Counted from the stretch's first letter, positions 1 to 9,555 are shown. The stretch: DNA of 64,000 bases from an uncultured Paracoccaceae bacterium (GCA_943787785.1 CALSNT010000020.1:69501-133500); one strand, 5' to 3'. A program made the numbers and translations. Notes: generated by a model not told the origin, from the sequence alone.

Positions 1-131
1 TCGATCTGGCTCATCCAGCCGACCGAGCGCCCAAGATTGCTCGCCATTCCCGTCAAGGTCAGCCCACGCGCCTTTCGCAGCGCACGAATGTCGGCGCCAA
101 GGGTGCGATGGGTGGAGGGATCGTGGAGCAT
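1..131 (-). CDS. XRE-family helix-turn-helix regulator, N-terminal part (runs off the window)
   Basis: Only the first 43 or so residues are inside the window. The translation starts MLHDPSTHRTLGADIRALRK and continues with ARGLTLTGMASNLGRSVGWMSQI, which is the first half of a Cro/CI-type (XRE) DNA-binding helix-turn-helix: a basic helix 1, then a typical recognition region ending in SQI. Proteins of this type in Rhodobacterales often carry a C-terminal cupin sensor domain, but that part would lie before base 1 and cannot be seen. The ATG at 131 is the first start in frame with the helix-turn-helix. Its target is unknown. Confidence 0.75.
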   Translation of the reverse strand, partial: MLHDPSTHRTLGADIRALRKARGLTLTGMASNLGRSVGWMSQI

Positions 132-208
132 GGATCGGGCTTCGTGAAATTTTTCGTCGTAATTTCACGCTGACATGGTTTCGCGAGTCGCGCAATCCAG
201 AATGTGCG

Positions 209-673
209 TCACGTCAGTGTACGAGTGGCAAACACTGCCGCCAGAATTGAACTCAGGTTCTGTGCGTCAAACGTTGAAAAGGCATCCGGTCGGTCACTGT
301 CGATATCGAAGACCGCAAGCAGCGCCCCGTTGGCATCGCGCACCGGGATCACAAGTTCCGATCGGGTCGAGCTGGCGCAGGCGATATGACCCGGAAATGC
401 ATCAACGTCACCGACCAACTGCACTTCGCCGGTGCGCGCCGCCGCTCCGCAAACGCCGCGATCGAATGGAATGACGAGGCACCCGTGACCACCCTGATAG
501 GGTCCGATTTTCATCAATTCGGGTGCCACAACGCGATAGAAGCCGGTCCAGTCGAACCGACCGTCTGAGTGATGCACTTCGCAGGCGACAGTGGCCATCA
601 GGGCAATTTCGTCGGTTTCACCATCGGTCAGACTGGCGATGGTCGCGGCCAGCGCCTCATAGTCCGCTTTCAT
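209..673 (-). CDS. GAF-domain free methionine-(R)-sulfoxide reductase
   Basis: This 154-residue protein is a single GAF domain of the fRMsr (YebR) type, which reduces free methionine-(R)-sulfoxide in the cytosol, with thioredoxin as the usual partner. The key signature is three cysteines, Cys65 (GHGC), Cys75 (RGVCG) and Cys99 (GHIAC). Their spacing of 10 and 24 residues is the same as that of Cys84, Cys94 and Cys118 of the E. coli enzyme. The SELVIPV strand after Cys99 also fits. The start codon overlaps the stop of the upstream thiolase gene (ATGA at 670-673), so the two are translationally coupled. A plain GAF sensor without enzyme activity is the alternative, but the cysteine pattern argues against it. 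Confidence 0.85.
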   Translation of the reverse strand: MKADYEALAATIASLTDGETDEIALMATVACEVHHSDGRFDWTGFYRVVAPELMKIGPYQGGHGCLVIPFDRGVCGAAARTGEVQLVGDVDAFPGHIACASSTRSELVIPVRDANGALLAVFDIDSDRPDAFSTFDAQNLSSILAAVFATRTLT

Positions 674-1830
674 GGCCGCTCAATGGCAATTGCGGTGCCT
701 TCGCCGCCACCGATGCAGATCGCCGCGACACCTCGCCTCAAACCGCGTGCCTCCATCGCATTCAGCAAGGTGACGATGATCCGCGCGCCTGACGCCCCGA
801 CCGGGTGGCCCAGCGCACAGGCCCCGCCGTTGACGTTCAATTTATCATGGCTGACTCCAAGTTCTGCCATGAAGGCCATTGGGACCACTGCGAAGGCCTC
901 GTTCACTTCCCAAAGGTCCACGTCCTCGACCGACCAGCCGACATGTTTCAGCAGCTTTTCAGTCGCTGGAACCGGAGCGGTCGTAAACCACCCTGGCGCC
1001 TGCGCATGCGTCGCGTGGCCAAGGATGTGCGCCCGCACCGGCAAGCCTGCGTCTGCCCGGGCCAGAACCAGCGCCGCCGCCCCGTCCGAGATCGAGCTGG
1101 AGTTGGCCGCCGTCACGGTGCCGCCGTCGCGGAAGGCCGGCTTCAGATGCGGGATCTTTTCGGGGCGCGCCTTACCGGGCTGTTCGTCCTCGCCAATCTC
1201 GGTTTCACCGGCGCGACCTTTCACACTCACAGCCGCAACTTCGCCTCCGAATGCGCCGCGTGAAATCGCGGTCTGAGCGCGTTCCAGCGAGGCCAGCGCA
1301 TAGCCATCCTGCGCCTCGCGCGTAAATTGATACTTTTCGGCGCAATCCTCGGCATAGGTGCCCATCAGGCGGCCCGGCTCGTAAGCATCCTCCAACCCGT
1401 CAAGGAACATCGAATCCATGACCTTGCTATGTCCGATCCGCGCCCCGCCGCGCATCTTCTCCAGCAGATAGGGCGCGTTCGACATGCTCTCCATACCACC
1501 AGCGACGGCGACACTGCCGTGGCCAAGCGCCAGAGCATCGGCCGCGTCCATCACCGTTTTCATACCCGACCCGCACATCTTGTTGACCGTTGTGGCAGGC
1601 ACCTCGTCGCCCAACCCGGCAGCGTACCCGGCCTGGCGCGCTGGCGCTTGCCCCTGCCCGGCGGGCAACACCACGCCCATCGACACGAAATCAGCCGACT
1701 CGGTGCCTGCCTGATCCAAGGCCGCCCGAATCGCCACTCCTCCAAGAATCGGTGCCGCAATCGTGGCGAAATTGCCCTGAAACCCGCCCATCGGCGTGCG
1801 TGCTGCGCCGGAAATCACCACGTCAGACAT
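670..1830 (-). CDS. Thiolase (acetyl-CoA C-acyltransferase)
   Basis: A 386-residue thiolase that condenses or cleaves acyl-CoA units. The nucleophile is Cys86 in VNKMCGSGM, the GGMESMSNAPY loop follows, and the second half of the active site is His342 in ALGHPVGASGAR and Cys372 in CIGGGEG. Length matches the 390-residue family. The ATG at 1830 (MSDVVISGAARTPMGGF) is preferred over an upstream in-frame ATG at 1917. It begins the conserved thiolase N-terminus and has a GGAG ribosome site just upstream. Whether it works biosynthetically (acetoacetyl-CoA, PHB) or in beta-oxidation cannot be told. No phaB or fadB homologue is adjacent. It is coupled to the methionine-sulfoxide reductase gene downstream. 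Confidence 0.92.
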   Translation of the reverse strand: MSDVVISGAARTPMGGFQGNFATIAAPILGGVAIRAALDQAGTESADFVSMGVVLPAGQGQAPARQAGYAAGLGDEVPATTVNKMCGSGMKTVMDAADALALGHGSVAVAGGMESMSNAPYLLEKMRGGARIGHSKVMDSMFLDGLEDAYEPGRLMGTYAEDCAEKYQFTREAQDGYALASLERAQTAISRGAFGGEVAAVSVKGRAGETEIGEDEQPGKARPEKIPHLKPAFRDGGTVTAANSSSISDGAAALVLARADAGLPVRAHILGHATHAQAPGWFTTAPVPATEKLLKHVGWSVEDVDLWEVNEAFAVVPMAFMAELGVSHDKLNVNGGACALGHPVGASGARIIVTLLNAMEARGLRRGVAAICIGGGEGTAIAIERP

Positions 1831-2147
1831 TCTTAGTTCTCCGCATTTTCTTAAGGATTCATTATAGATTCCAGCCCGTTTCCGTCCAGAGGAGTGGGTT
1901 CGAAACAATTGATCCATTTTGCCCCGAAATTGCCTATCTGCAAACCAACCACGAACAGATTGGTCGGCGATACATGGTCTTGTAGCTGGTTAGTTACCCT
2001 CGACGCTGTGTGAATTAGCCCCCACCCAGAGCATGGCGTCGAGGAACCTGCGCCCCTTCCAAAATTTGTCGGCCTAATCGCCCTCGACACCGCTGTCGTT
2101 CGCCGTAGTTTGGCCGAGATTGATGCAAGTCGAAGGGACGTCTGATC
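1831..2147. other. Intergenic region, 317 bp, divergent promoters expected
   Basis: Non-coding stretch between the thiolase gene (leftward) and the gamma-glutamyltransferase-like gene (rightward). It must hold both promoters. I see several CCTCGAC or GTCGAGG words near 1998-2090 but no clean operator, RNA gene or terminator. A short T-loop-like string near 1898-1910 is not part of a tRNA fold. Confidence 0.6.
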
Positions 2148-3722
2148 GTGCGTGATTTCCAGTTTCCCGGCCGCTCTCCGGTCATTTCCGCGAATGGCAT
2201 GTGCGCGACGTCCAATCCGCTGGCCGCCAAGGTCGCGGTGGAATTGTTGGAACGCGGTGGCAATGCAGTAGATGCAGCAATCGCAGCTGCGGTCATTCTG
2301 GGGATCAGCGAGCCGCAATCCACCGGCATCGGCGGCGACTGCTTTGCGCTGGTTTCGACACCTGGTGAACCAGTGCGGGCGTTGAACGGATCAGGGCGTG
2401 CACCGGCCGGACTGGATGTCGCGGCTCTGCGCGCAGAGGGCGAAACGATTGCACTCGGCAGCACTGGCGCCGTCACGTTGCCGGGGGCCATCGACGGCTT
2501 TATCACCCTGTCTGAAGCGATGGGAAAACTGGGTCTGGATGCCAGCCTTGAGCCTGCGATCCGGTACGCCGAAGATGGAATCCCGGCAGGCGCGCGCACC
2601 GCGTTTGACTGGGCTAACAACGAGGCAACCCTGCGTGGCGATGCACGCACATTCTATCTCAACGACGGCCAGCCGTTGAAAATAGGCGAGAAATTTCGCG
2701 CGCCGATGCAAGCCGATGTACTGCGTCGGATAATCAAAGAGGGTCGCGCAGGGTTCTACGAAGGCGAAGTGGCGGAAGACATGGTGGCCTCGCTCCGCGC
2801 GTTGGGTGGGGCGCACACGTTAGCCGATTTTGCAGCGGTCAAGTCAGATTGGACCGAGCCGGTCAGTGGGTCCTATCGCGGCATGGACTTGATCGAACAT
2901 CCGCCCAACGGGCAAGGCGCGACGGCGATCCTGCTTGCGAAGATCCTCGCGCAATTCGATATCGCGTCGCTGGACCCGACCGGAGTAGAGCGCACTCATT
3001 TACAGGTAGAAGCTGCGAAGCTGGCCTATGACGCGCGGGATCGGTTTGTGGCGGATCCGGATCACGTAAGCCGACTTGAGCATATGATCTCTGACGAGAC
3101 CGCAAAGGCACTTGCCGCGCTGATTGATCCCAAACGTGCGTTGCCCGACCCGGGGCATGCCGCCGAAGCTGTTCACCGGGACACAGTGCTGATCACCGTC
3201 ATCGACAAGAACCGGATGGCAGTTTCGCTTATCTATTCGATTTTCCATGCCTTCGGCGCCGGATTGGCATCCGCCAGGTTCGGCATCAACTTTCAAAACC
3301 GAGGTGCGGGTTTCACGCTGGAGCGCGGCCATCCGAATGAGGCTGCGGGCGGCAAGCGGCCGATGCACACAATCATTCCGGCGCTGTTTGCGCGTAATGG
3401 GTCCGTCATGGGTTGTTTCGGCGTCATGGGCGGGCAGTATCAACCATCAGGCCATGCGCAGATCACCTCGAACCTGGTGGATTTCGGGATGGACCCGCAG
3501 GAGGCGTTGGATGCGCCGCGCAGCTTCCCGGAGTTCGGGAAATTGCAGATGGAACGCGGTTACAGCCACGCCACCCGTGCGGCACTGACGGACATGGGCC
3601 ACGATGTAGTTACGCCGCTAGCGCCGCTGGGTGGCGGGCAGTTGATCCTGATAGATGAAGCTACCGGTGCCTTGGTCGGTGGGTCCGATCCGCGCAAAGA
3701 CGGCTGCGCGCTAGGTTATTAA
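2148..3722 (+). CDS. Gamma-glutamyltransferase family protein (Ntn-hydrolase)
   Basis: A 524-residue member of the gamma-glutamyltranspeptidase family, whose proteins are cut autocatalytically into two chains at a catalytic threonine. The N-terminal half shows the expected GGNAVDAAIAAAVILGISEP block and GIGGDCFAL. The processing site is most likely Thr346 in RDTVLITVID, followed by GAGL and the GKRPMHTIIPAL and GGQYQ blocks of the small subunit. The classical TTH at the cleavage point is replaced by DTV, so the substrate may not be glutathione; related branches include acylases and putative acyltransferases. No signal peptide is seen, so a cytosolic role is likely. The rhodanese gene follows after 7 bases, which hints at sulfur metabolism. 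Confidence 0.85.
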   Translation: MRDFQFPGRSPVISANGMCATSNPLAAKVAVELLERGGNAVDAAIAAAVILGISEPQSTGIGGDCFALVSTPGEPVRALNGSGRAPAGLDVAALRAEGETIALGSTGAVTLPGAIDGFITLSEAMGKLGLDASLEPAIRYAEDGIPAGARTAFDWANNEATLRGDARTFYLNDGQPLKIGEKFRAPMQADVLRRIIKEGRAGFYEGEVAEDMVASLRALGGAHTLADFAAVKSDWTEPVSGSYRGMDLIEHPPNGQGATAILLAKILAQFDIASLDPTGVERTHLQVEAAKLAYDARDRFVADPDHVSRLEHMISDETAKALAALIDPKRALPDPGHAAEAVHRDTVLITVIDKNRMAVSLIYSIFHAFGAGLASARFGINFQNRGAGFTLERGHPNEAAGGKRPMHTIIPALFARNGSVMGCFGVMGGQYQPSGHAQITSNLVDFGMDPQEALDAPRSFPEFGKLQMERGYSHATRAALTDMGHDVVTPLAPLGGGQLILIDEATGALVGGSDPRKDGCALGY

Positions 3723-3729
3723 GGAGACG

Positions 3730-4122
3730 ATGATGGCGATCACGCCGGTCAAGATACTGGTTGCCGAAGCAAAGGCAGAAATCGACTCTCTTTCGCCTGC
3801 CAATGCGCTGGCAGAGGCAGACGCAGGCCGCGCGCTGCTGGTCGATATACGCGATATTCGAGAGCTGGACCGCGAAGGTCGCATTCCCGGAGCCTTCCAT
3901 TCTCCGCGTGGGATGCTGGAATTTTGGGTCGACCCTGCCAGCCCCTACTTTAAGGATGCGCTTGGCCAGGCACCTCGTCTGATCCTGTTCTGCGCTTCAA
4001 GCTGGCGGTCGGCTCTGTCGGCAAAGGCGCTGCGCGACATGGGTCTAACGAATGTGGCAGAAATCGAAGGCGGGTTTTCGGCCTGGCGCAAAGATGGCCT
4101 GCCGGTCGAGGTCAAAAGCTAA
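3730..4122 (+). CDS. Rhodanese-like sulfurtransferase
   Basis: A single-domain rhodanese of 130 residues. The sulfur-carrying cysteine is Cys88 in FCASSWRSA, where the active-site loop ends in SWRSA instead of the commoner AGGRS. The conserved DIRDIRELDREGRIPGA strand-loop and the C-terminal GGFSAW motif are present. Rhodaneses move a persulfide sulfur from donors such as thiosulfate to acceptors. AAGGAGA precedes two adjacent ATG codons; the first is used here. Only 7 bases separate it from the gamma-glutamyltransferase-like gene, so the two are probably one transcript. Its donor and acceptor are unknown. Confidence 0.88.
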   Translation: MMAITPVKILVAEAKAEIDSLSPANALAEADAGRALLVDIRDIRELDREGRIPGAFHSPRGMLEFWVDPASPYFKDALGQAPRLILFCASSWRSALSAKALRDMGLTNVAEIEGGFSAWRKDGLPVEVKS

Positions 4123-4187
4123 GCCAGCGCCGCACTATTGACCCAAAAATATCAACGGCGGAGGCACGAATCGTCGACCGCAGCGCC

Positions 4188-4517
4188 TCAGTTCATCTGA
4201 AAGTGCAGAGGGTAATGCCCGTCGGTGAAATCACCGAACAGGTCATGCAGGTCGGGGTGGTCGATCGGCTCACCGGTTGTGTCCAAAAGCAGGTTCTGCT
4301 CGGACACATAAGCGACGTAGTAGCTCTGATCGTTTTCAGCCAGCAGGTGATAGAACGGTTGGTCCTTGGCTGGGCGCGCCTCTTCCGGGATCGCCTCGTA
4401 CCAATCGTCAGAATTCGAGAACATAGCATCCACGTCGAACACCACACCGCGAAACGGGTGTTTGCGATGGCGGACGATCTGTCCCAGATGATATTTGGCG
4501 TGTTTGTTCTTGGTCAT
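4188..4517 (-). CDS. hspQ: Heat shock protein HspQ
   Basis: A 109-residue protein of the HspQ (YccV) family, a small beta-rich cytosolic protein. In E. coli it is heat-induced, stimulates degradation of unstable DnaA and tunes Lon substrate choice; it was first noted as a hemimethylated-oriC DNA binder. The family pattern is clear: HLGQIVRHRKHPFRGVVFDVD at the start, then DQPFYHLLAE, YVAYVSEQNLL and the HP...F ending. Length is normal for the family. The gene points away from the transglycosylase lipoprotein gene, leaving a 270-bp divergent promoter region (4518-4787), in which I did not find a convincing sigma-32 site. Confidence 0.92.
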   Translation of the reverse strand: MTKNKHAKYHLGQIVRHRKHPFRGVVFDVDAMFSNSDDWYEAIPEEARPAKDQPFYHLLAENDQSYYVAYVSEQNLLLDTTGEPIDHPDLHDLFGDFTDGHYPLHFQMN

Positions 4518-4787
4518 GACTCGGGCCTACAAAGGCACACCTAGCTCGCAGTTCCCCCCCTGTCCATCCGCCGAAGGCAATGCTGGGGGAAACAGTCTGT
4601 GAGCGTTCGCTCGACAGACAATCGCAATGCGTGTTTTCCAATCTGCGCACTCGCCTATGCCGCGAATATGCGACTCGGCCTGATCCCGCCGGTGCGTCGA
4701 AATGTGACCGTGTGATACGCCTCGAACATTTCCAAAATCGAATTTTTCTGATAGAAGAGCAAAAAAACAAAGACGTGTGAGAGGCAG

Positions 4788-5378
4788 ATGAGAAAATCCA
4801 GATGGGCTTTGGCCCTGCTGTTGCTTGCCGGGGGCTGTGGAGTCGTCGGTGGTGGCGCGCAACCCCCGAAAAACCTCGACGACGCTTGTTCGATCGTGTC
4901 ACAGCGGCCGAATTACCTGAATGCAATGCGCGCGTCCGAACGCCGCTGGGGCATTCCGGTGTCAGTGCAGATGGCGACAATTCATCAAGAAAGCAAATTT
5001 GACGGCGACGCGCGCACGCCGCTGCGTTTTGCCCTCGGAATTATCCCGATGGGCCGCCAATCATCGGCCTATGGCTATAGCCAGGCGCTGGATGGCACAT
5101 GGGACGAATATGTCGCTGGGCCAGGTCGACGGCGCGCCAAGCGCGACAATATTGACGATGCGACCGATTTCATGGGTTGGTACATGCACCAGTCGTACGA
5201 GCGGCTGGGTATATCCAAAAGCGATGCTCGCAACCAATACCTCGCTTATCACGAGGGCCGGACCGGTTTCAAAAAGGGCAGCTACAATCGCAAGCAGTGG
5301 TTGCTGGAAGTGTCGGACCGGGTCGCAACACGTGCGGCAAATTACGATGGACAGTTGCGGGGATGCGGGCGGATTTGA
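4788..5378 (+). CDS. Lipoprotein lytic transglycosylase (SLT domain)
   Basis: A 196-residue predicted lipoprotein. A hydrophobic signal sequence ends in LAGGC with the lipidated Cys17. The mature part is an SLT-fold lytic transglycosylase domain that would cut peptidoglycan in the periplasm. The catalytic glutamate is Glu68 in ATIHQESKFDG, and the later AYGYSQALDGTWDEY and YLAYHEG motifs are typical of the small alphaproteobacterial members. The ATG lies just after GAGAGGC. A hairpin overlaps the stop codon and probably ends transcription. It is convergent with lolA. Confidence 0.88.
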   Translation: MRKSRWALALLLLAGGCGVVGGGAQPPKNLDDACSIVSQRPNYLNAMRASERRWGIPVSVQMATIHQESKFDGDARTPLRFALGIIPMGRQSSAYGYSQALDGTWDEYVAGPGRRRAKRDNIDDATDFMGWYMHQSYERLGISKSDARNQYLAYHEGRTGFKKGSYNRKQWLLEVSDRVATRAANYDGQLRGCGRI

Positions 5379-5387
5379 TCCGCCCGC
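5365..5387. terminator. Hairpin between convergent genes, probable bidirectional terminator
   Basis: A perfect 10-bp inverted repeat, GCGGGCGGAT and ATCCGCCCGC, with a 3-base TTG loop. It covers the stop codon of the transglycosylase gene (5376-5378) and lies 17 bases past the end of lolA. There is no long T run on either side, as is common in GC-rich alphaproteobacteria, so termination is inferred from position and stem strength. Confidence 0.6.
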
Positions 5388-5403
5388 CGCAGGCTAAATA
5401 GGG

Positions 5404-6012
5404 TCAGCCGCCGCGTTTTGCTGTTTCGGCCTGAATGCTGAACAGATGCGCTGGCAGGGTGATCCCGTTTGCCAGCTTGCCCAGCACGACGGTGGTCTTA
5501 ATCCCGGCCCCATCGGTGATGATCCACTGGCGTAACTCGACTGGGTTGTCTGTGAATTTCAGCTCAATATGACCATATTCCGGGTGTTCAGGGTCCTGCG
5601 CGCGCACCGTCGTTGCCGTACCGTCAAACGTGTGGCCCGTAACCATGTTTCGCCGGGCCAGATTGACGTTGCGCTCGAGAATTATGCTAAGCGGGGTACG
5701 TTTCAGAGGGTATTGCTCCGGCGCGCCGGTGTTCGAACGCCCGTCGAAAATCCCCACTGTACTGGCCCCGGCCATCACCAGAAGATCCTCGGGCGGGGCA
5801 TATTCAAATCGAATGCGCCCGGGGCGCTTGATCAGGATTTTTCCGACCGAGATCGTGCCGTCATCGTTGATTTGCGTGAAATCGGCCCCTGCCGATTTGA
5901 TCGTGTTCAGATAGGCCGAAATTGCGTTCAGCGAAAGGGGTTCGGCAAACGCGGGAAGCGACGTAGCCAGAAGCAACGCGGGGGCGGCCAGCAATATACG
6001 ACGTCTGTTCAT
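5404..6012 (-). CDS. lolA: Outer membrane lipoprotein carrier protein LolA
   Basis: A 202-residue periplasmic chaperone that carries lipoproteins from the LolCDE complex to the outer membrane. The start at 6012 gives MNRRRILLAAPALLLATSLPAFA, a standard signal peptide with an AFA cleavage site, and has AAGAGG upstream. A longer in-frame ATG at 6105 would bury the signal peptide and is rejected. The mature region has the LolA pattern: a QI.DDGTISVGKILIKRPGRIRFEYAPP strand series followed by EDLLVMAG and a C-terminal W.I.D..G stretch. In Rhodobacterales lolA usually sits directly downstream of ftsK on the same strand; here an opposite-strand gene separates them. Confidence 0.92.
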   Translation of the reverse strand: MNRRRILLAAPALLLATSLPAFAEPLSLNAISAYLNTIKSAGADFTQINDDGTISVGKILIKRPGRIRFEYAPPEDLLVMAGASTVGIFDGRSNTGAPEQYPLKRTPLSIILERNVNLARRNMVTGHTFDGTATTVRAQDPEHPEYGHIELKFTDNPVELRQWIITDGAGIKTTVVLGKLANGITLPAHLFSIQAETAKRGG

Positions 6013-6224
6013 GATAACCTCTTGGGGCCAAATACCGGCCAGTAACGCACATCCAGAATGACACATAACCACTTCCGGTCCCGGTTCCACCCCGCGCCCG
6101 ATCAATTGGCCGGGAGTTGCCGATGATAGTAAGCTGGGATCGTCCCGACGGTCGGCGGCATGGAGTCTGAGTGGCCAACCCTGAACCGAACTGCCATGCT
6201 GCTGAAAAACATACGGAGTAAGGA

Positions 6225-6668
6225 ATGATTGAACGCCTCGATTACGTTTCTATCAACGGCCCTGCCATTGCGAGTATGGCGAAGGCAAAAAACGACATGG
6301 CGTCGATAGAAGACAGGCTTAGGGCAATCATCGAACTGCGTGTTTCCCAGATTAACGGATGCGCCTATTGTGTCGATCTTCATACACAAGAGGCGCGGAA
6401 TTCAGGTGAGCCCCAACAAAGACTGGATTGCCTTACTGTTTGGCGGGAGGTTCCATTCTTCGATGATGCCGAAAGAGCGGCACTTGAGTGGGCGGAAGCT
6501 GTCACACTCATCACCAAGAACGGAGCGCCGGAACCCTTATACGACAGCCTATCGGCGCATTTTTCCGAAAGGCAGATTGTCGATCTGACGCTCATCATAG
6601 CGCAAATGAATGCCTGGAACCGTTTGGCAATCAGCTTTGCCCACCTGCCAAAAGCGAGGACCGCGTAG
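6225..6668 (+). CDS. Carboxymuconolactone decarboxylase / AhpD-like protein
   Basis: A 147-residue protein of the AhpD-like alkylhydroperoxidase branch of the CMD superfamily. The redox motif is Cys46-x-x-Cys49 in NGCAYCVDLH with His53 three residues on, and Glu37 lies upstream in the same helix, as in AhpD-type proton relays. The likely role is thiol-based reduction of peroxides in the cytosol; the electron partner is not visible. It sits on the opposite strand between ftsK and lolA, two genes that are normally neighbours, and its base composition looks less GC-rich than either flank. That suggests a later insertion. The start has only a weak upstream AAGGA. Confidence 0.85.
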   Translation: MIERLDYVSINGPAIASMAKAKNDMASIEDRLRAIIELRVSQINGCAYCVDLHTQEARNSGEPQQRLDCLTVWREVPFFDDAERAALEWAEAVTLITKNGAPEPLYDSLSAHFSERQIVDLTLIIAQMNAWNRLAISFAHLPKARTA

Positions 6669-6735
6669 TAACCCGGCGCGGGCCTTGTGCCCCGCAGCGC
6701 GGAGTTTGAGCCTCTCATGACCTAGATCCAGTAAA

Positions 6736-9555
6736 TTAATGCCCTTCGGGCACCAAAATCTCGCGCTTGCCAACGTGGTTCGCGGGGCTAACCAAACCCT
6801 CGTCCTCCATCTGTTCCACCAGCCGAGCGGCCTTGTTGTAGCCGATCGCCAGCTTGCGTTGGATGTAACTGGTGGAACACTTGCGGTCCTTCAGCACGAT
6901 GGCGACAGCGGTGTCGTACATCGCATCTTCGCTGTCGGTGTTGCCGCCTAGCCCCAGGACCAGATCAATGTCGGATTCAGTGTCGTCTGACGGACCATCG
7001 ACAACACCGCTCATATACTCCGGTGGGCCGAAGGTCTTGAGGTGGTTGACGATTTCCTCAACCTCCTCATCGCTGACGAATGGCCCGTGTACGCGCGTGA
7101 TTTTGGAGCCACCGGCCATATAAAGCATGTCGCCCATACCCAGAAGTTGTTCGGCGCCCTGTTCGCCCAGGATCGTACGGCTGTCGATTTTCGACGTGAC
7201 CTGGAAGGATATCCGGGTTGGGAAGTTCGCTTTGATCGTGCCGGTGATGACATCGACTGAGGGCCGTTGGGTCGCCATAATAAGATGGATCCCCGACGCC
7301 CGCGCCATCTGGGCCAGACGCTGGATGCAGGCCTCAATCTCCTTACCCGCGACCATCATCAGGTCGGCCATCTCGTCCACTACCACGACGATGTAGGGGA
7401 TTTTGACCGGCATGATTTCCTCGGTCTCGAAGACAGGTTCGCCGGTGTCGTCATCAAACCCGGTCTGAACGGTGCGAGAGAACATCTCGTCCTTGTCCAG
7501 CGCATCCTTTACCCGGCTGTTGTAACCTTCGATGTTGCGGACGCCCATTTTCGACATCTTGCGATAGCGTTCCTCCATCTCGCCCACGACCCATTTCAAG
7601 GCAACAACTGCCTTTTTCGGGTCGGTTACAACGGGCGAAAGCAAATGCGGGATGCCATCATAGACGGACAATTCCAGCATCTTCGGGTCAATCATGATCA
7701 TTCGGCATTCCGCCGGGGTCAGCTTGTAAAGCAGGCTCAGGATCATCGTGTTGATCGCCACAGATTTACCGGACCCGGTGGTCCCGGCAATCAGCAGGTG
7801 AGGCATTTTGGCGAGGTTCGCCACAATCGGGTCGCCGCCGATGTCCTTGCCCAGCGCCAGTGGCAGTTTCTGCGTTCCGTCGCCAAAATCGCGGCTGGCG
7901 AGTATCTCGCGCAGCAACACCTTTTCACGATTCTCGTTAGGCAGCTCGATACCTATTACCGAGCGGCCCGGCACCGTGCTGACGCGTGCCGACAGCGCCG
8001 ACATCGAGCGCGCGATATCGTCGGCCAGACCAATCACCCGGCTGGCTTTCAATCCCGGCGCGGGTTCAAGTTCGTACATCGTCACCACGGGGCCGGGACG
8101 GACGCTGACGATTTCACCTTTGACGCCGTAGTCATCCAGAACCACCTCCAGCATCCGGGCGTTTTCTTCCAGCGACTCATCGCTCAGCTGTGCGCGTTCG
8201 ATGTTCACCGGGTTGCTAAGTAAACTCAGCGGTGGGGTTTCAAAGGCTGAATTGCTGTCGTCAAACCCAAGTCCAGGTTGGGCTTCAGCGCGAGCCTTCT
8301 TTGATTCCTTGGGCGCTTTACGGATCGGATGCTGCACCTTGCGAGCCAATTCTGCCAACGGGGCCAGCCTAGGGCGCGAATCTTCAGAATGCTCGGCAAC
8401 CTCCTCGATAGGGGTCGGAGTGAACCCATCGTCGAAATTCTCGACAAAGGCGTTCAGGTCGTCGTCCGTCGGCGCCGGGGGAATTACCCCGCCGCCACCA
8501 GATGTCCGCGTTTCCGGGTCAACAGAGGCGCGGAACGCGCCACCCAGTTTCGGCTCGGCATTATCTGAACTGCCCGCCGCCCGCGATACCAGAGGTGGAA
8601 CAATCCGAGACGGGATTTCAGGACTGACCGCTTCCTGTCCGACGCGCTTGCGGATTACATCGGCGATCCGGGCGCTGATCCGCGCGTCGCCTTCCAGATC
8701 TTCATATGTCTGCGGCGCACTATCAGGCTCAGCGTCCGCCTTGCGGCCCAGGAACGGCAGAAAACGCGCTTTACCGCGCTTTTCCGAGTGCTCTTCCGGC
8801 AGTGCAGATTTGAGCGCTGCTTTGGCCTCAAATGCAGCAATCGCAGCTTCTTTGCGCTCGGCGCGCCGCGCGGCACTGTTACGTGCCAAAACCAACGAGC
8901 CGGTCAACAGAGCGGTGACCAGCGCCGCTATTCCAGCATAGATCATGATAATTCCGGCAGCCATGATGCGGAACCCAAGGCGCGCTTCACGCCCGTTCAC
9001 GCCCAGTACAAACAACGCCATTGCCACTGCACCCAAGGCCATGATCAGTGCCATCACCTTCAGGCCCATTGCCGTGCTCAGAGGCATCACTCCCAGGATC
9101 GCGCCCAGAACCGTATCGCCAAACAGCCCACCCAACCCGAAGGAATGAGTCCAGGCCGACGTCGGCACATGGGTCGAGGCATAGACCGACGCCACCGCAA
9201 TCGCGATCGGCGCAAAGATCAGCCGCCCAATGGCGCGATCTTCACCGATATGCAGCACGAAACGTGCGCCCCAGACCGTCAGCACCAGCGCCAGGCCCCA
9301 GGACCCCATACCAGCGATGATATATAGCGGTGAGGCAATCGAGGCTCCGAACCGCCCCAGCATGTTTGATGCGGGCGCATCAGTTGCGGTCAGCCAGCTA
9401 GGATCTTCGGGCACATAGGTGGCCAGAAGGGCCGCAATCGCAAGCCCCAGTGCAATGAGGGCAAATCCCAACAGTTCCTTGCCGCGCCGTTCCAGCGTCG
9501 CTTGCGTTGCACTGTCAAAAAGCGGGTCACGCCGCCGGGCTGAATAAGATGCCAT
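6736..9555 (-). CDS. ftsK: DNA translocase FtsK
   Basis: A 939-residue membrane-anchored DNA pump that clears chromosome termini at the septum. The first 210 residues hold about four membrane spans. A charged, low-complexity linker follows (roughly residues 220-430). The motor domain then carries Walker A GTTGSGKS near residue 587, [16 protein letters not shown] as Walker B, and [15 protein letters not shown]. The last 65 residues are the winged-helix gamma domain (SDIDLVLG...[21 protein letters not shown]) that reads KOPS sites. The ATG at 9555 has GAGGT upstream; an in-frame ATG at 9585 would overlap the aminotransferase gene and is less likely. The aminotransferase gene ends 10 bases upstream, so the two are probably co-transcribed. 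Confidence 0.95.
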   Translation of the reverse strand: MASYSARRRDPLFDSATQATLERRGKELLGFALIALGLAIAALLATYVPEDPSWLTATDAPASNMLGRFGASIASPLYIIAGMGSWGLALVLTVWGARFVLHIGEDRAIGRLIFAPIAIAVASVYASTHVPTSAWTHSFGLGGLFGDTVLGAILGVMPLSTAMGLKVMALIMALGAVAMALFVLGVNGREARLGFRIMAAGIIMIYAGIAALVTALLTGSLVLARNSAARRAERKEAAIAAFEAKAALKSALPEEHSEKRGKARFLPFLGRKADAEPDSAPQTYEDLEGDARISARIADVIRKRVGQEAVSPEIPSRIVPPLVSRAAGSSDNAEPKLGGAFRASVDPETRTSGGGGVIPPAPTDDDLNAFVENFDDGFTPTPIEEVAEHSEDSRPRLAPLAELARKVQHPIRKAPKESKKARAEAQPGLGFDDSNSAFETPPLSLLSNPVNIERAQLSDESLEENARMLEVVLDDYGVKGEIVSVRPGPVVTMYELEPAPGLKASRVIGLADDIARSMSALSARVSTVPGRSVIGIELPNENREKVLLREILASRDFGDGTQKLPLALGKDIGGDPIVANLAKMPHLLIAGTTGSGKSVAINTMILSLLYKLTPAECRMIMIDPKMLELSVYDGIPHLLSPVVTDPKKAVVALKWVVGEMEERYRKMSKMGVRNIEGYNSRVKDALDKDEMFSRTVQTGFDDDTGEPVFETEEIMPVKIPYIVVVVDEMADLMMVAGKEIEACIQRLAQMARASGIHLIMATQRPSVDVITGTIKANFPTRISFQVTSKIDSRTILGEQGAEQLLGMGDMLYMAGGSKITRVHGPFVSDEEVEEIVNHLKTFGPPEYMSGVVDGPSDDTESDIDLVLGLGGNTDSEDAMYDTAVAIVLKDRKCSTSYIQRKLAIGYNKAARLVEQMEDEGLVSPANHVGKREILVPEGH

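Noticed and set aside
1895-1915. GGGTTCGAAAC resembles a tRNA T-loop
   Set aside because: No acceptor stem, anticodon arm or CCA-side pairing could be built around it on either strand.
6669-6735. GC-rich hairpin-like sequence between the AhpD-like gene and ftsK as a terminator
   Set aside because: The stem is short and imperfect, with no T run; not strong enough to call.
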